From assembly GCA_030760725.1 (NCBI GenBank), contig JASWHV010000098.1:124001-188000 (forward strand): DNA of 64,000 nt. The letters are read 5' to 3'. The translations under genes were made by a program, and so were the position numbers. Below, one piece after another: positions 9,127 to 19,874 of this stretch (its first letter is position 1; every line of letters starts with the position of its first letter). This DNA is from Neostapfia colusana. Taxonomy: Eukaryota > Streptophyta > Magnoliopsida > Poales > Poaceae. Below the pieces are notes generated by a model. The model was not told where the DNA came from. It searched no databases and saw only the letters and a program-made list of their open reading frames with translations.

Positions 9127-10414
9127 ACTTGGGGCAGGACGCCCGGGTGTACCTCGAGCGACGCCGAGAAAGGCGTCGCAACCATGAGGCAGGCGACAGC
9201 ATGTCGTCGGCCTCGACACAACCAGAAGGGCAGGTCTTCGCCATGCGAGCCCCGCCACAGGCATATGCTACGCAGCATATGCCGCAACCATATGCGCCGC
9301 AAGTAGCGGCCCCGGTCTATGGTGCAGCCTTGCCCATGCCGGGATACGCAGCGCCAGGTGCGAACCAAGCGTTTGCAGCACCTATACCTGCCGCAGCAGG
9401 TGCAGGATGTGCGGCCCTTGCACCCCACCTTCGCTTCGCAAGGTGGCCACACAAGTTCCGCCCGCACCTGCCCGAGAAGTACGACGGCAGTGTCAACCCA
9501 GCGGAGTTCCTCCAGATCTACTCCACCGTTGTACTTGCCGCAGGAGGGGACGAGGCTGTCATGGCCAACTATTTCCCCGTCGCCTTGACCGGCCCAGCCC
9601 GGTCTTGGCTCATGAATCTACCTCAGGGGTCCATAACCTCCTGGGGTGAGCTCTGCCGGCAGTTTGTCGCTAACTTCGGCAGCTCCTACACCCGTCCCGG
9701 CACGGAGCTTGACCTCCACGCCGTCAAACAACAACCTGGGGAGTCGCTGCGCTCTTTCATCCAGCGGTTCTCTCAGGTGCGCAACACCATCCCACATATT
9801 CAAAGCGCCTCTGTGGTGGTGGCGTTCCGACAGGGTGTCCGGGACGAGAAAATGCTCGAAAAGCTCGCGACCAGAGAGGTCCGCGACGTCTCGGAGCTCT
9901 TCAGCCTGGCGGACAAGTGCGCCAGAGCAGCTGAAGGGCGGAACTGGCACGCACTGCCGACCTCCGATTCAGGAGGGCAGCCCGGGTCCGGTGCTTCTGC
10001 CTATGGGGGTGGCAAGAAGACCAAGAACCGGGGGGTGGCAAGATGAAGTCACCATTCACGGCCCCCGTCGCCGCAGCTGCGACGACCAGTGGAGCTCGGG
10101 GGCCACGCCCTGACAAAAGGCAGCGGCAGTCACCGGCCCCAGACAGTGACCAAGGCGGGCTATGCCCCGTGCATGGCACCTGCAACCATACTGCTGCCGA
10201 GTGCTGGGAGATCCAGAGGCTCGCAGAGCGCTTCCGCAAAGGAAGACAGCAGAGGGCTGAAGCACCGCCCTACCCTCAGAGGGATGGCAAACAGAAGGCC
10301 GACGCCCCAGTCACCGCTGCCCACCAGGTGGGGTTCCAGGAGCCTCAGCGTGTCATAAAGACAGTGCATGGCGGTGAGGACTCCAGTTCCGACAGTGACG
10401 GGCCTAGGCGTTAG
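9127..10414 (+). pseudogene. gag: A gag, 3' segment
   Basis: Continues the gag split by B: HLGQDARVYLERRRER, the full gag core (KYDGSVNPAEF to ADKCARAAEG), then KKTKNRG. A one-base deletion near 10033 brings a stop (frame 9129-10046 ends there). The remainder, with the C-x2-H-x4-H-x4-C knuckle (CPVHGTCNHTAAEC) and the acidic tail, is read in the shifted frame 10043-10414. Together with the lesions at 590-1048 this gag is dead. Confidence 0.86.
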
Positions 10415-10659
10415 CCAACTACAGCACGCCTCCGTGCCTCGAACATACCTCTCGGGAGCCGCCTAAGGTCCGTCAACCCCTTGAAGGCCTTGCCAGAAGG
10501 GGAAGACGCCTTAGGTCATCCAAGGTGAGCCCGGGTTCACCTACCCCTTGAAGGCCTTAGCCAGAAGGGGAGAACTCCCCGGGGGCCCCGAGAGAAGCCG
10601 CGCAGGGCCTGATCCAGCGTGAAGATAACAACCTCGACAAGACTCGGCTTGCAGGGAAC

Positions 10660-10910
10660 ACCCCACAACGCACGGTCTCGGCTAATGCTCTAAGCACTGC
10701 CGCCAAAGAACCAAACGCGACGGGGGCCCGCAAGAGGGCAACCTGGTGAAGCGGCACGCTATATTCCAAGAAGGACCCATAAGCTCTCCCCCAGCAGGGA
10801 AGGTCCCTTCCGAATCATGAAAGCTGCCGCCCCAGGTACACATGCCTTTCAACCGAGAGTGGGATCCATTCCCAAAAAATCCTTGCCAAGAAGCAACACT
10901 GTAAGTCCTA
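10660..10910 (+). pseudogene. A decayed integrase C-terminus
   Basis: Same fossil as B 4205-4450, including the AGCTCTCCCCCAGCAGGGAA and TGCCGCCCCAGG blocks. It has no open frame. Confidence 0.7.
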
Positions 10911-12226
10911 CTTACTGAGCATCGGTAGAACAGGGTTATTCACTTCTGTAATAGACCCCATAGAATTTAGGAACAGAGCTTGGGGTAGCTAAGTCTCAAG
11001 GGACGGTACAGGACTACGTCCAGTTTAGCCTGGTTCCGACCCTAAGCGCGTAGAGTCTTGCTTCCCTTGTAGACGAGGCGGAACATTGCCCCCATGTACA
11101 GCCAGAATTCCACCTATGGGTACGAATACAGAGACCTGTTCTACTTAGCTCTCTCTCATGCGCTCATTTAAATTATGCATTAATTTTTATGATCGCACTA
11201 TCTCTGTATGTTCATCGTACATCTAGCTCCCCCTCTCCTGCGCTCATCCATAGTCGGCATTTGCTATCCTACCGATGGCGGCTGCGCTTGAGGCACCTGC
11301 CGATGGCCGAGTGAGTCTCTCGGGCCTCCCCCAGTCAGGTGTTGCGGTGCCAGTTGGTCACCTCCAGGAAAGGCCAGCGTTGTGCATGGTGGGTCCAGGG
11401 TGCGTATCCAGCTTAGCCAGCCCAGAGCCCAAAGCATGCGCATCCTGCCCTCCGGAGGTCCAGGGGAGTACGTCCGCTTTGCCTGGTCATGAACCCAAAG
11501 CGCGTGCACTCTGCTTCCCCAGCGCATGGCCCGGTACTAGGGATCGGACGGCCGTACCCGGACCTCGGGGCGGAGCTCCGGCGCCTCGTGCACAGAATTG
11601 CCCAAGCCCCGTATAGCGGGTCAGGATCATAAGACGAATAAGACTAGGAGACAGGAGGGGAGGACCCCCCGAGGAGAATTACGTTTCCTCTGCCTGTGTG
11701 CAGGACCTCCAGGTTACGGCAACAGGGACTGCAGGAAGCGGGGGGAAAGGAGCTACCAGCTACTCCGGCCTGGGACTGGGAGGACCGGGACCTGCCCCTC
11801 CAGCAGGGGCGGGGCCCGGGGGCCCCACGTGTCCAGCGGGCCTGGAACTCTCTCCTTCCTTGAGGAGGGCTCCGGGCTCGCCACGTGGCAGGCAGGAACC
11901 AGACCTCCCCCCCTCAGTGGGAGGGCTCCGAAAGCCCTACGTGTCCAACATGGCCGGAGCTCCCGTCTCTTGAGGAGGAGCTCCGGACCCGCCACGTGGC
12001 AGGCAGGTTTGGAGCCCCCCATAGGGCGAGGTTCGGAGACCTCCGGGGGCCCCTAACACGGTTAGGACCCGGGGAGGGTGTCTGTGTGAAGCTCCGAGAT
12101 TGGAAATGGCCTCTGAGTACCTTGCGGAGCTAAGGACTCAGCCAGGCAAAGCCAAGAAGGAGAGAAAAAGCATCACAGACACAAGTATCCAAGAGAGTCA
12201 AATTAAGCAAGGCTCCATGAGCTGGA
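10911..12226 (+). other. A 3' non-coding spacer with G-box repeats
   Basis: Collinear with B 4451-5819: post-pol untranslated remnant, AT-rich stretch near 11165-11200, then U3-like repeats with CACGTG at about 11827, 11883 and 11994. No gene is supported. Confidence 0.65.
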
Positions 12227-13990
12227 CTACAGACTCGATAAAAAAGGGAGAAACAAGTCATAAGGACCTCCTGGCTCTCGCCGGAACCTTGCCGCTACAA
12301 GGGCGGCCACATCCTCAACTTCAGCCCTGGCAGCTTCCTCCCGCTCCGCGGCTGGGCCCTCTCTCGCTGGCTCTAGCGAAAAAGAGGGGTCGCGGCTCTT
12401 GAAGCATGCCAGCACATGCGAAGCGACCTCTAAAGCTAAGCTGCGGCCCTCGGCCTCAAGCTCGCTGGCGACCACCGAGTCGAGTCTGTCCAGCTTGGCG
12501 CCGATCGACTCCAATGCAGGGATCACCTCTGCCACCTTCAGTGCGGGAGTCGCGGCCCTCACCGGACTGAAGCCAAGAGGGATCAGGGCGGACCCCGCTC
12601 GATCCACGAAGCTTGAGACCGCAAGAGCCTCGGAGGACCGCAAGGCTGAGAGCTCCTCCACCTCGCGGCGGGCCGCCTGCAGAGCCTCCAGGTTCCTCTC
12701 GGAGAATTCCTTCTCCTTGGCCGCCAGGGAACTCTCCCGAAGGTGGAGAGTCTTGGCTAGCCGCTCCAGCTCAGCGGCCTTGAAGCCAGCGGTCAACTCC
12801 CGGTCCAAGACCGCCCGGCGATCATGAGAGACCTGTTCCTCCCTCAAGTCGAGGTCTGCCTTCAGAATCTCCAGCTCCTCCATCTGAGCTCGGAGGTCAT
12901 CCTCGCCCGCAGCCAGCTGCGCGGCGACCCTCTCTGCCTCAGCTGCCACGGAACGCTCCCGCTCCTCAACGGCGAGTTCACGGCGCTCCAACCGCTGCCG
13001 TATTTCCACAGCAGCAGAGAGGCTCTCTTCGGCCCGGGCGTGTGCCTCCAGGGCCTCCCTGTTGATCCGCCGCGATTGGGTGTCCATGCGGTCAACAGCC
13101 CGCTTCATCCGGTCGACGAGCGCTTCCCTGAAGTCGAGCAACTCCTGCCTGGAGTCAAGCTCACTCTTAACCTTCGCGGTCCTCTCCCGCAAAAGGTTCC
13201 CCCAGGTGAGGAGGCGATCCCGTTCAACCGTATACTCCTCCCGCTCGGGCCCTAATGCAGCCAAGACCTGCCGAACGCTCGTCTCGGCAAGCGCGAAGGC
13301 ATCCGCTAGAGGCAATGGAGCAACAGAGGCCGGGGCAGTCCCCCCGACCTCCTCCATTACCTCGTCCTCAGGGAGAGTCGACGCACCAGCAACTGAGACG
13401 AGACGCCGATCAGGTGAAGCTGGCTCCGAGGCACTGGCAGCCAGGCCTGCCGGGCTCTCTTCAGCTACTGGCTCCTTGATCTGAGGAGAGGGGCGAACAG
13501 GGGAAGGCGGTGCTAGAGAAAAGGCCGGGCCGGCTAGTGCAGGGTCGACCTGCGCCGGCTTGGGGGCCGCGGTGGCCGCCTCGGCAGGAAGAGACGCCGC
13601 CGCCGCGGAGTCCGGGCACACCGGAACAGGAGAAGTTCGCGCTGGCCTGGGGGCCGCGGCAGTTGCCCCTGGCTCCGAACGCTGCGGCACAGATTCCCCG
13701 CAAGACGGGGAAGGCCGGGAAGCGCGGACACTCCAGCGGGCTCTGAACCCCGACTTCCGAGCCAGGGTAGGACTTCCAGAGCCCGCAACCGTCGCCGACG
13801 ACCGCTCCGCAGTCGCTTGGACTGGCGGAACAGGGGACGCCCCAGAGGCTTCCCCCAGCGCATCAACCCGGGGCCTCTTCGAGTCGCCACCGGAGGGAGT
13901 GTCAGGCACCCCAGAATCCCGACTTGGCACCGACGCCGTTGCTGGAGGAGATCGAGCGCGTTTCTTCTCTGGCAGCGGGTTGGAAGCCAT
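12227..13990 (-). CDS. A antisense coiled-coil protein (587 aa), intact
   Basis: Open frame opposite to gag. I chose the ATG at 13988-13990 (MASNPLPEKKRARSP) because it is kept in A, B, G and I; the frame could extend upstream to 14182 but that part is not conserved as protein. Layout: basic NLS-like start (residues 8-13), Pro/Ala-rich linker to about 235, then about 220 residues of heptad-like Glu/Arg/Leu coiled coil (EREEYTVERDRLLTWG to EVEELSALRSSE), and a conserved C-terminal block. It lacks the PF04195-like N-terminal domain seen in element I. It is longer at the C-terminus than G (ends PFLSSL). It is open although A's gag is dead. Function unknown; a nuclear or oligomeric protein is an inference. 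Confidence 0.8.
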   Translation of the reverse strand: MASNPLPEKKRARSPPATASVPSRDSGVPDTPSGGDSKRPRVDALGEASGASPVPPVQATAERSSATVAGSGSPTLARKSGFRARWSVRASRPSPSCGESVPQRSEPGATAAAPRPARTSPVPVCPDSAAAASLPAEAATAAPKPAQVDPALAGPAFSLAPPSPVRPSPQIKEPVAEESPAGLAASASEPASPDRRLVSVAGASTLPEDEVMEEVGGTAPASVAPLPLADAFALAETSVRQVLAALGPEREEYTVERDRLLTWGNLLRERTAKVKSELDSRQELLDFREALVDRMKRAVDRMDTQSRRINREALEAHARAEESLSAAVEIRQRLERRELAVEERERSVAAEAERVAAQLAAGEDDLRAQMEELEILKADLDLREEQVSHDRRAVLDRELTAGFKAAELERLAKTLHLRESSLAAKEKEFSERNLEALQAARREVEELSALRSSEALAVSSFVDRAGSALIPLGFSPVRAATPALKVAEVIPALESIGAKLDRLDSVVASELEAEGRSLALEVASHVLACFKSRDPSFSLEPAREGPAAEREEAARAEVEDVAALVAARFRREPGGPYDLFLPFLSSL

Positions 13991-14440
13991 GGCAAGGGAG
14001 AACTCAAAAGCACAAGAGTCCGAGAAGAAATGCTGAGAAGTGCGAAGGGAAGCTGCAATGGGGGTGAGACCCCCTCTAAAAAGCTTCCCGGTGCAATTCC
14101 AAGCGATTCGGAATTCTTCGAATATCCCGCACCGGCAACCGCTTCGGTTCCTAGACCGAATGCCGATGACGGGTGGGCCCAAACCGCTTAACTAAAGCGG
14201 TGGGGTCAAGGAGTCAGCCTCCTGAGAAGATGAGCCGGCAAGGCACTTCGGCGGTTCCCGAAGAAAGCGCCGCAACGTGCAGAAGTGGCAGCCTTGGGAA
14301 TCGCCGCAGTAAAAGCAATCATCAAGTGAGCGCACGCTCTCACGACCCTGCGGCCGTTCGTGCTCCGGCAGCGGCCAATTCGGGAATTAGTGCGCGGATC
14401 GGAAGAGACGGAGGACCCACCTCGGGCTCGCTATCTCCCC
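13991..14440 (-). promoter_or_regulatory. Upstream region of A's antisense gene
   Basis: Collinear with B 7533-8002. It lies between the antisense start codon and the 3' LTR and has no other gene. A promoter role is inferred from position. Confidence 0.42.
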
Positions 14441-14461
14441 CGAGATGGGCCCGGGGGCCAC

Positions 14462-15559
14462 TGTCGGTACCTGAGATATGGGGTACCCCCGCGCACAGGG
14501 TAAAATGCCTAAGGTACTCGCCCTTCTCCGCAGGGAGAGCTCCGAAGGCGCCACGCGTCCGGCGGGGCCGGACCTCCCTCTCCTCAGAGGAGAGCTCCGA
14601 GCTCGCCACGTGGCATACAGAAGCCGGATCTCCCCCTCCGCGGGAGAGAGGTCCAAAGGCGCCACGCGTCCAGCGGGGCCGGACCTCCCTCCCCGCAGAG
14701 GAGAGCTCCAGGCCCGCCACGTGGCATACAAAGGCTGGACCTCCCCCTCCGCGGGGAGAGGTCCGGAGGCTCCACGTGCCCCGCAGGCCGGACCCTTCTC
14801 GCCTCAGAGAAGGGCTCCAGACCCGCCACGTGTCCAGAAGAACGGTGCTGCCTGCCCCCGAGCGGTAGGCAGTGGGCGTAAAGGCGCCCCACACCTTGCC
14901 CGTACAAGGTATTCAAGGCCCGCGTCTTCCCAAGACGCGGAAACGCGGAGCACGCGTCTGTCAGGTGCCGTTGCGCCCAGTCGCATCACAGACTGGCGCA
15001 CGGTGTCAGAACCTGCCAGCCAATAAACGCCGCGACAAGACATCCCATGCCGCCTGCGCCGTCATCAACCACTACGACTAGCACGCGGCATGGGCAGGGC
15101 GGCAAGATGAAGACTCAGAAGCCTTCGACCAGAGGCAACCACCGGCGTAACTACAGATACGGTAGATAATAGACAATCTTCCCGGGACCACCTGTCGGAT
15201 CCCGGCTTCCCTTGTAAGCCGCCCGAGCCTTGGACTATAAAAGGCTCGGGTAGGCGTCGATAGCAAGGGTTCGCACTTTGCAACTCATACGCTAGCCATA
15301 CGCTCTCAAGCTGTAACTCACCACCAAGCTCAGGCCTCCGGCCCTGAGCAGCAAGCAATACTGCGAGCTCTATAGCTCGCCGTGGACGTAGGGTTTTACG
15401 CTCTGGCGGCATGAACCACGTAAAACTCGCCGTGTCAAGCTCTCGCTAACTCGTCCATCCACGCAAGCTTTCCGCTAGGAGACTAGCCCCGCCGAAAAAA
15501 GAACCTCCGCAGGCTGCCCAGTGCAGGCCCGGGGGAAGTGTCGATCGCACACTTCGACA
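14462..15559 (+). repeat. A 3' LTR
   Basis: 1098 bp, TGTCGGTACC to TTCGACA. It has a perfect inverted repeat around the TATA box at 15222-15250. This is the A/K subtype, with CTCCACGTGCCCCGCAGGCC in the repeat block. Confidence 0.93.
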
Positions 15560-16049
15560 TGCACCCTGGACCCCCCATGCACAACGCAGGCCTTTGCTGG
15601 AGGTAACCAACTGGCACCGCAACACCTGACTGGGGGAGGCCCGAGAGACTCACTCGGCCATCGGCAGGTGCCTCAAGCGCAGCCGCCTTCGGTAGGATAG
15701 CGAATGCCGACTATGGATGAGCGCAGGAGAGGGGGAGCTAGATGTACGATGAACATACAGAGATAGTGCGATCATAAAAATTAATGCATAATTTAAATGA
15801 GCGCATGAGAGAGAGCTAAGTAGAACAGGTCTCTGTATTCGTGCCCATAGGTGGAATTCTGGCTGTACATGGAGGCAATGTTCCGCCTTGTCTACAAGGG
15901 AAGCAAGACTCTACGCGCTTAGGGTCGGAACCAGGCTAAACTGGATGTAGTCCTGTACCGTCCCTTGAGACTTAGCTACCCCAAGCTCTGTTCCTAAATT
16001 CTATGGGATCTATTACAGAAGGGAATAACCCTGTTCTACCGACGCTCAG
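15560..16049 (-). other. C 3' spacer, truncated by A
   Basis: Reverse complement of the B 4451-4940 type spacer, including the AT-rich stretch near 15775-15800. No gene. Confidence 0.65.
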
Positions 16050-16300
16050 GAAGTAGGACTTACAGTGTTGCTTCATGGCAAGGATTTTTGGGAATGGATC
16101 CCACTCTCGGTTGAAAGGCATGTGTACCTGGGGCGGCAGCTTTCATGATTCGGAAGGGACCTTCCCTGCTGGGGGAGAGCTTATGGGTCCTTCTTGGAAT
16201 AGAGCGTGCTGCTTCACCAGGTTGCCCTCCTGCAGGCCCCCGACGCGTTTGGTTCTTTGGCGGTAGTGCTTAGAGCATTAGCCGAGACCGTGTGTTGTGG
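16050..16300 (-). pseudogene. C decayed integrase C-terminus
   Basis: Reverse complement of the fossil in B and A. Blocks such as CCTGGGGCGGCAGCTTTCAT are plain at 16128-16147. No open frame. Confidence 0.68.
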
Positions 16301-16551
16301 GGTGTTCCCTGCAGCCGAGTCTTGTCGACGAGGTTGTTATCTTCGCGCTGGATCAGGTCCTGCGCGGCTTCTCCTGGGGGCCCCCGGGGAGTTCTCCCCT
16401 TCAGGCTAAGGCCTTCAAGGGGTAGGTAGGCCCGGGCTCGTCTTGGATGACCTAAGGCGTCTTCCCCTTCTGGCGAGGCCTTCAAGGAGTTGACAGACCT
16501 TAGGCGGCCCCCGAGAGGTATGTTCGAGGCACGGAGGCGCGCCGCAGTTGG

Positions 16552-18314
16552 CTAACGCCCTGGCCTGTCACCGTCGGAACAGGAGTCCTCACCGTCATGC
16601 ACTGTCTTTATGACACGCTGAGGCTCCTGGAACCCCACCTGATGGGCAGCAGTGACTGGGGCATCGACCTTCTGTTTGCCATCCCTCTGAGGGTACGGTG
16701 GTGCTTCAGCCCTCTGCTGTCTTCCTTTGCAGAAGCGCTCTACAAGCCTCTGGATCTTCCAGCACTCGGCGGCAGTATGGTTGCCGGTGCCATGCACAGG
16801 GCATAGCCCGCCCTGGTCACTGTCAGGGACCGGTGATTGCCGCTGCCTTTTGTCGGGGCGTGGCCCCCGAGCTCCACTGGTCGTCGCAGCTGCGGCGACG
16901 GGGGCCGTGAATGGTGACTTCATCTTGCCACTCCCCCGGTTCTTGGTCTTCTTGCCACCCCCATAGGCAGCAGCACCGGACCCGGGCTGTCCTCCTGACT
17001 CGGAGGTCGGCAGAGCGTGCCAGTTCCGCCCTTCAGCTGCTCTGGCGCACTTGTCCGCCAGGCTGAAGAGCTCCGAGACGTCACGGACCTCCCTGGTCGC
17101 GAGCTTCTCGAGCATTTTCTCGTCCCAGACACCCTGTCGGAACGCCACCACCACAGAGGCACTTTGGATATGCGGGATTGTGTTGCGTACCTGAGAGAAC
17201 CGCTGGATGAAAGAGCGCAGCGACTCCCCAGGTTGTTGCTTGACGGAATGGAGGTCAAGCTCCCTGCCGGGACGGGTGTAGGAGCTGCCGAAGTTGGCGA
17301 CGAACTGCCGGCAGAGCTCTCCCCAGGAGGATATAGACCCCTGAGGTAGATTCATGAGCCAAGACCGAGCTGGACCGGTCAAGGCGACGGGGAAGTAGTT
17401 GGCCATGACAGCCTCATCCCCTCCTGCGGCAAGTACGGCGGTGGAGTAGATCTGGAGGAACTCCGCCGGGTTGACGCTACCGCCTTACTTTTCGGGCAGG
17501 TGCGGCCGGAACTTGCGCGGACACCTCGCGAAGCAAAGGTGGGGTGCAAGGGCCGCACACCCTGCACCTGCTGCTGCAGGTACCGGCGCTGCGAACGCTT
17601 GGTTCGCACTTGGCACCGCGTATCCCGGCATGGGCAAGGCTGCACCATAGACCGGGGCCGCTGCTTGCGGCGCATATAGTTGTGGCATATGCTGCGCAGC
17701 ATATGCCTGAGGCAGGGCTCGCGTGGCGAAGGTCTGCCCTTCAGGTTGTGTCGAGGCCGACGACATGCTGTCGCCACCCTCATGGTTGCGACGCCTTTCT
17801 CGGCGTCGCTCGAGGTACACCCGGGCGTCCTGGCCCAAGTGGCACCGTTCCAGTTCCCTTCGCAGGTCCGTCGACAGGAGCCTGGAGGAGCTGGAATCCG
17901 CCGTTAGCCCGTCAACCGTGGGTGTGCGCGTCAGCGACACAGCCGGTTGTCCTGGGCGCCGTCCTCGCCGAAACCGAGGGTTCGCGGCGGCGACGACGAG
18001 GCGGTCCACCTCACGGACCCATTGCTGGGTCGCTGAATGGGGCGCATCCCCCGCAGGTGGGTTGCGCAGCAGCACTCTTGCTGCAGCTAGTGCACCTCCA
18101 TGGTGTACGCTCAGCGCTGCAGAAGATCTCACACTGGTCGGGGCCTGCATAGCCGGAGTCGGCGTGGCCGGAGTCGGCTGCTGGCTACCAGCTTGTGCCG
18201 ACACACTCCGTCCTGAGTGTGTCGACATGTACTCCCCAGTGGTCACGGTTCGCCGTGAACGCGGAGGGGGAGAGTTTGCCGCTGAAGGAAGCTTGGTAAT
18301 CTTCGTCGGCGGAA
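16552..18314 (-). pseudogene. gag: C gag, start lost and one nonsense codon
   Basis: Whole gag in one otherwise continuous frame. The usual start ATG is ATT here (about 18308-18310). The protein is recognisable from EYMSTHSGRSVSAQAG. The core codons EKYDG read EK-stop-GG because TAC became TAA at about 17482-17484. Downstream, 16552-17406 is open through the core, the knuckle CPVHGTGNHTAAEC and the acidic tail. Two lesions inactivate it. Confidence 0.85.
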
Positions 18315-18337
18315 ACTCGTCGCGCTAGGAGAAAAGC

Positions 18338-18355
18338 CCCCTACCTGGCGCGCCA
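18338..18355 (-). other. C primer-binding site
   Basis: Reverse complement reads TGGCGCGCCAGGTAGGGG, two bases inside the LTR end. Confidence 0.65.
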
Positions 18356-18357
18356 AA

Positions 18358-19452
18358 TGTCGAAGTGTTCAGTCGACACTTCCCCCGGGCCTGCACTGGG
18401 CAGCCCGCGGAGGTTCTTTTTTCGGTGGGGCTAGTCTCTAGCGGAGAGCTTGCGCAGATGGACGAGTTAGTAAGAGCTTGACACGGCGAGTTTTACGTGG
18501 TTCAGGCCGCCGGAGCGTAAAACCCTACGTCCACGGCGAGCTATGGAGCTCGCTGTATTGCTTGCTGCTCAGGACCGGAGGCCTGAGCTCGGGGGTGAGT
18601 TACAGCTTGAGAGTGTATGGCTAGCGTATGAGTTGCAAAGTGTGAACCCTTGCTATCGTCGCCTACCCGAGCCTTTTATAGTCCAAGACTCGGGCGGCTT
18701 ACAAGGGGAGCCGGGACCCGACAGATGGTCCCGGTAAGATTGTCTATTATCTACCGTATCTGCAGTTATGCCGGTAGTTGTCTCTGGTCGAAGGCTTCTG
18801 AGTCTTCATCTTGCCGCCCTGCCCATGCCGCATGCTAGTCGTAGTGGTTGATGATGGCGCAGGCGGCATGGGATGTCTTGTCGCGGTATTTATTGGCTGG
18901 CAGATTCTGACACCACGCGCCAGTCTGTGATGCGACTGGGCGCAACGGCACCTGACAGACGCGTGCTCCGCGTCTCCGCGTCTTGGGAAGACGCGGGCCT
19001 TGAATACCTTGTACGGGCAAGGTATGGGGCGTCTTTACGCCCGCTGCCTATCGCTCGGGGCAGGCAGCGTCGTTCTGCTGCCACGTGGCGGGCCCGGAGC
19101 CCTTCTCAGAGGAGAGGAGGGTCAGTCCCGCGGGGCACGTGGAGCCTCCGGACCTCTCCCCGCGGAGGGGGAGTCTAGGCTTCTGTTGGCCACGTGGCGG
19201 GCCCGGAGCTCTCCTCTGAGGAGAGGGAGGTCCGGCCCCGCTGGACACGCGGCGCCTTCGGACCTCTCTCCCGCGGAGGGGGAGGTCCGGCTTCTGTATG
19301 CCACGTGGCGGGCCCGGAGCTCTCCTCTGAGGAGAGGGAGGTCCGGCCCCGCAGGACGCGTGGCGCCTTCGGAGCTCTCCCTGCGGAGAAGGGCGAGTTC
19401 CTTAGGCATTTTACCCTGTGCGCGGGGGTACCCCATATCTCAGGTACCGACA
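18358..19452 (-). repeat. C 5' LTR
   Basis: 1095 bp, from TGTCGAAGTG to GGTACCGACA on the plus strand. Its subtype markers match F and G's 5' LTR (AGACAACTACCGGCATAACT on the minus strand). Confidence 0.92.
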
Positions 19453-19874
19453 GGCTTACTGTCCCAGGCCGGAATACGGGGCTTGGGTAATCCAGTGCAC
19501 TTGGTCCCGGAGGTCTGGCCCCAGCCCCAGTCAGGGTGTAACCGTCCGGCCCCCTGGTACTCAGACCGTAGCGCCGGGAGGCAGAGTGCGCATGCTTTGG
19601 GTGCAAGACCGGACAAAGCAAGGCTCCTGACCCCCCTTTCTAGCGTAGGTCTTTTCTCGGAGGAGACCAACTGGCGGTGCAGTACCATTATAGGGGGAGA
19701 TCCAAAAGGCCACCGGGCCTCTGGCAGGTACCCCAAGCACTACCGCCTTCGGCAGGACGGCAAATATCGACTATGCATGAGAGCCGGAAAGAGGAGCCGA
19801 GTGTACAATGGACGCACACTGTCTAGAGCGTGGGGAGGTGTTCATATAAATTAATGTGTAATTTAAATAAACAC
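19453..19874 (-). other. D spacer after pol
   Basis: Reverse complement of the family's post-pol spacer, with the ACTACCGCCTTCGGCAGGAC block near 19739 and an AT-rich stretch near 19845-19880. No gene. Confidence 0.6.

Larger units (their letters stand above)
1..15559 (+). mobile_element. Element A: gag-only Ty3/Gypsy-type LTR retrotransposon, interrupted by element B
   Basis: Plus-strand element. Its 5' LTR is cut by the window start (1-533). The internal region is 534-1048 and, after nested element B (1049-9121), 9122-14461. The 3' LTR is 14462-15559. The part of the 5' LTR that is visible differs from the matching part of the 3' LTR at about 12 of 533 positions by eye, so it is a fairly recent insertion. 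It encodes a broken gag and an intact antisense coiled-coil gene. Protease, RT and RNase H are absent and only a decayed integrase tail remains. The right flank is the minus-strand interior of element C, so A inserted into C. The left border and target-site duplication (expected TGCAC) lie outside the window. Confidence 0.85.
15560..19452 (-). mobile_element. Element C: gag-bearing LTR retrotransposon, 5' half
   Basis: Minus-strand element with 5' LTR at 18358-19452, primer-binding site at about 18338-18355, a broken gag down to 16552 and the gag-only family's spacer down to 15560. A inserted there, so C's 3' half lies left of the window. The integrase-tail fossil sits at about 16050-16300. 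Its right border abuts element D's interior; the target duplication would be GGCTT (19453-19457), with no partner visible. Confidence 0.85.
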
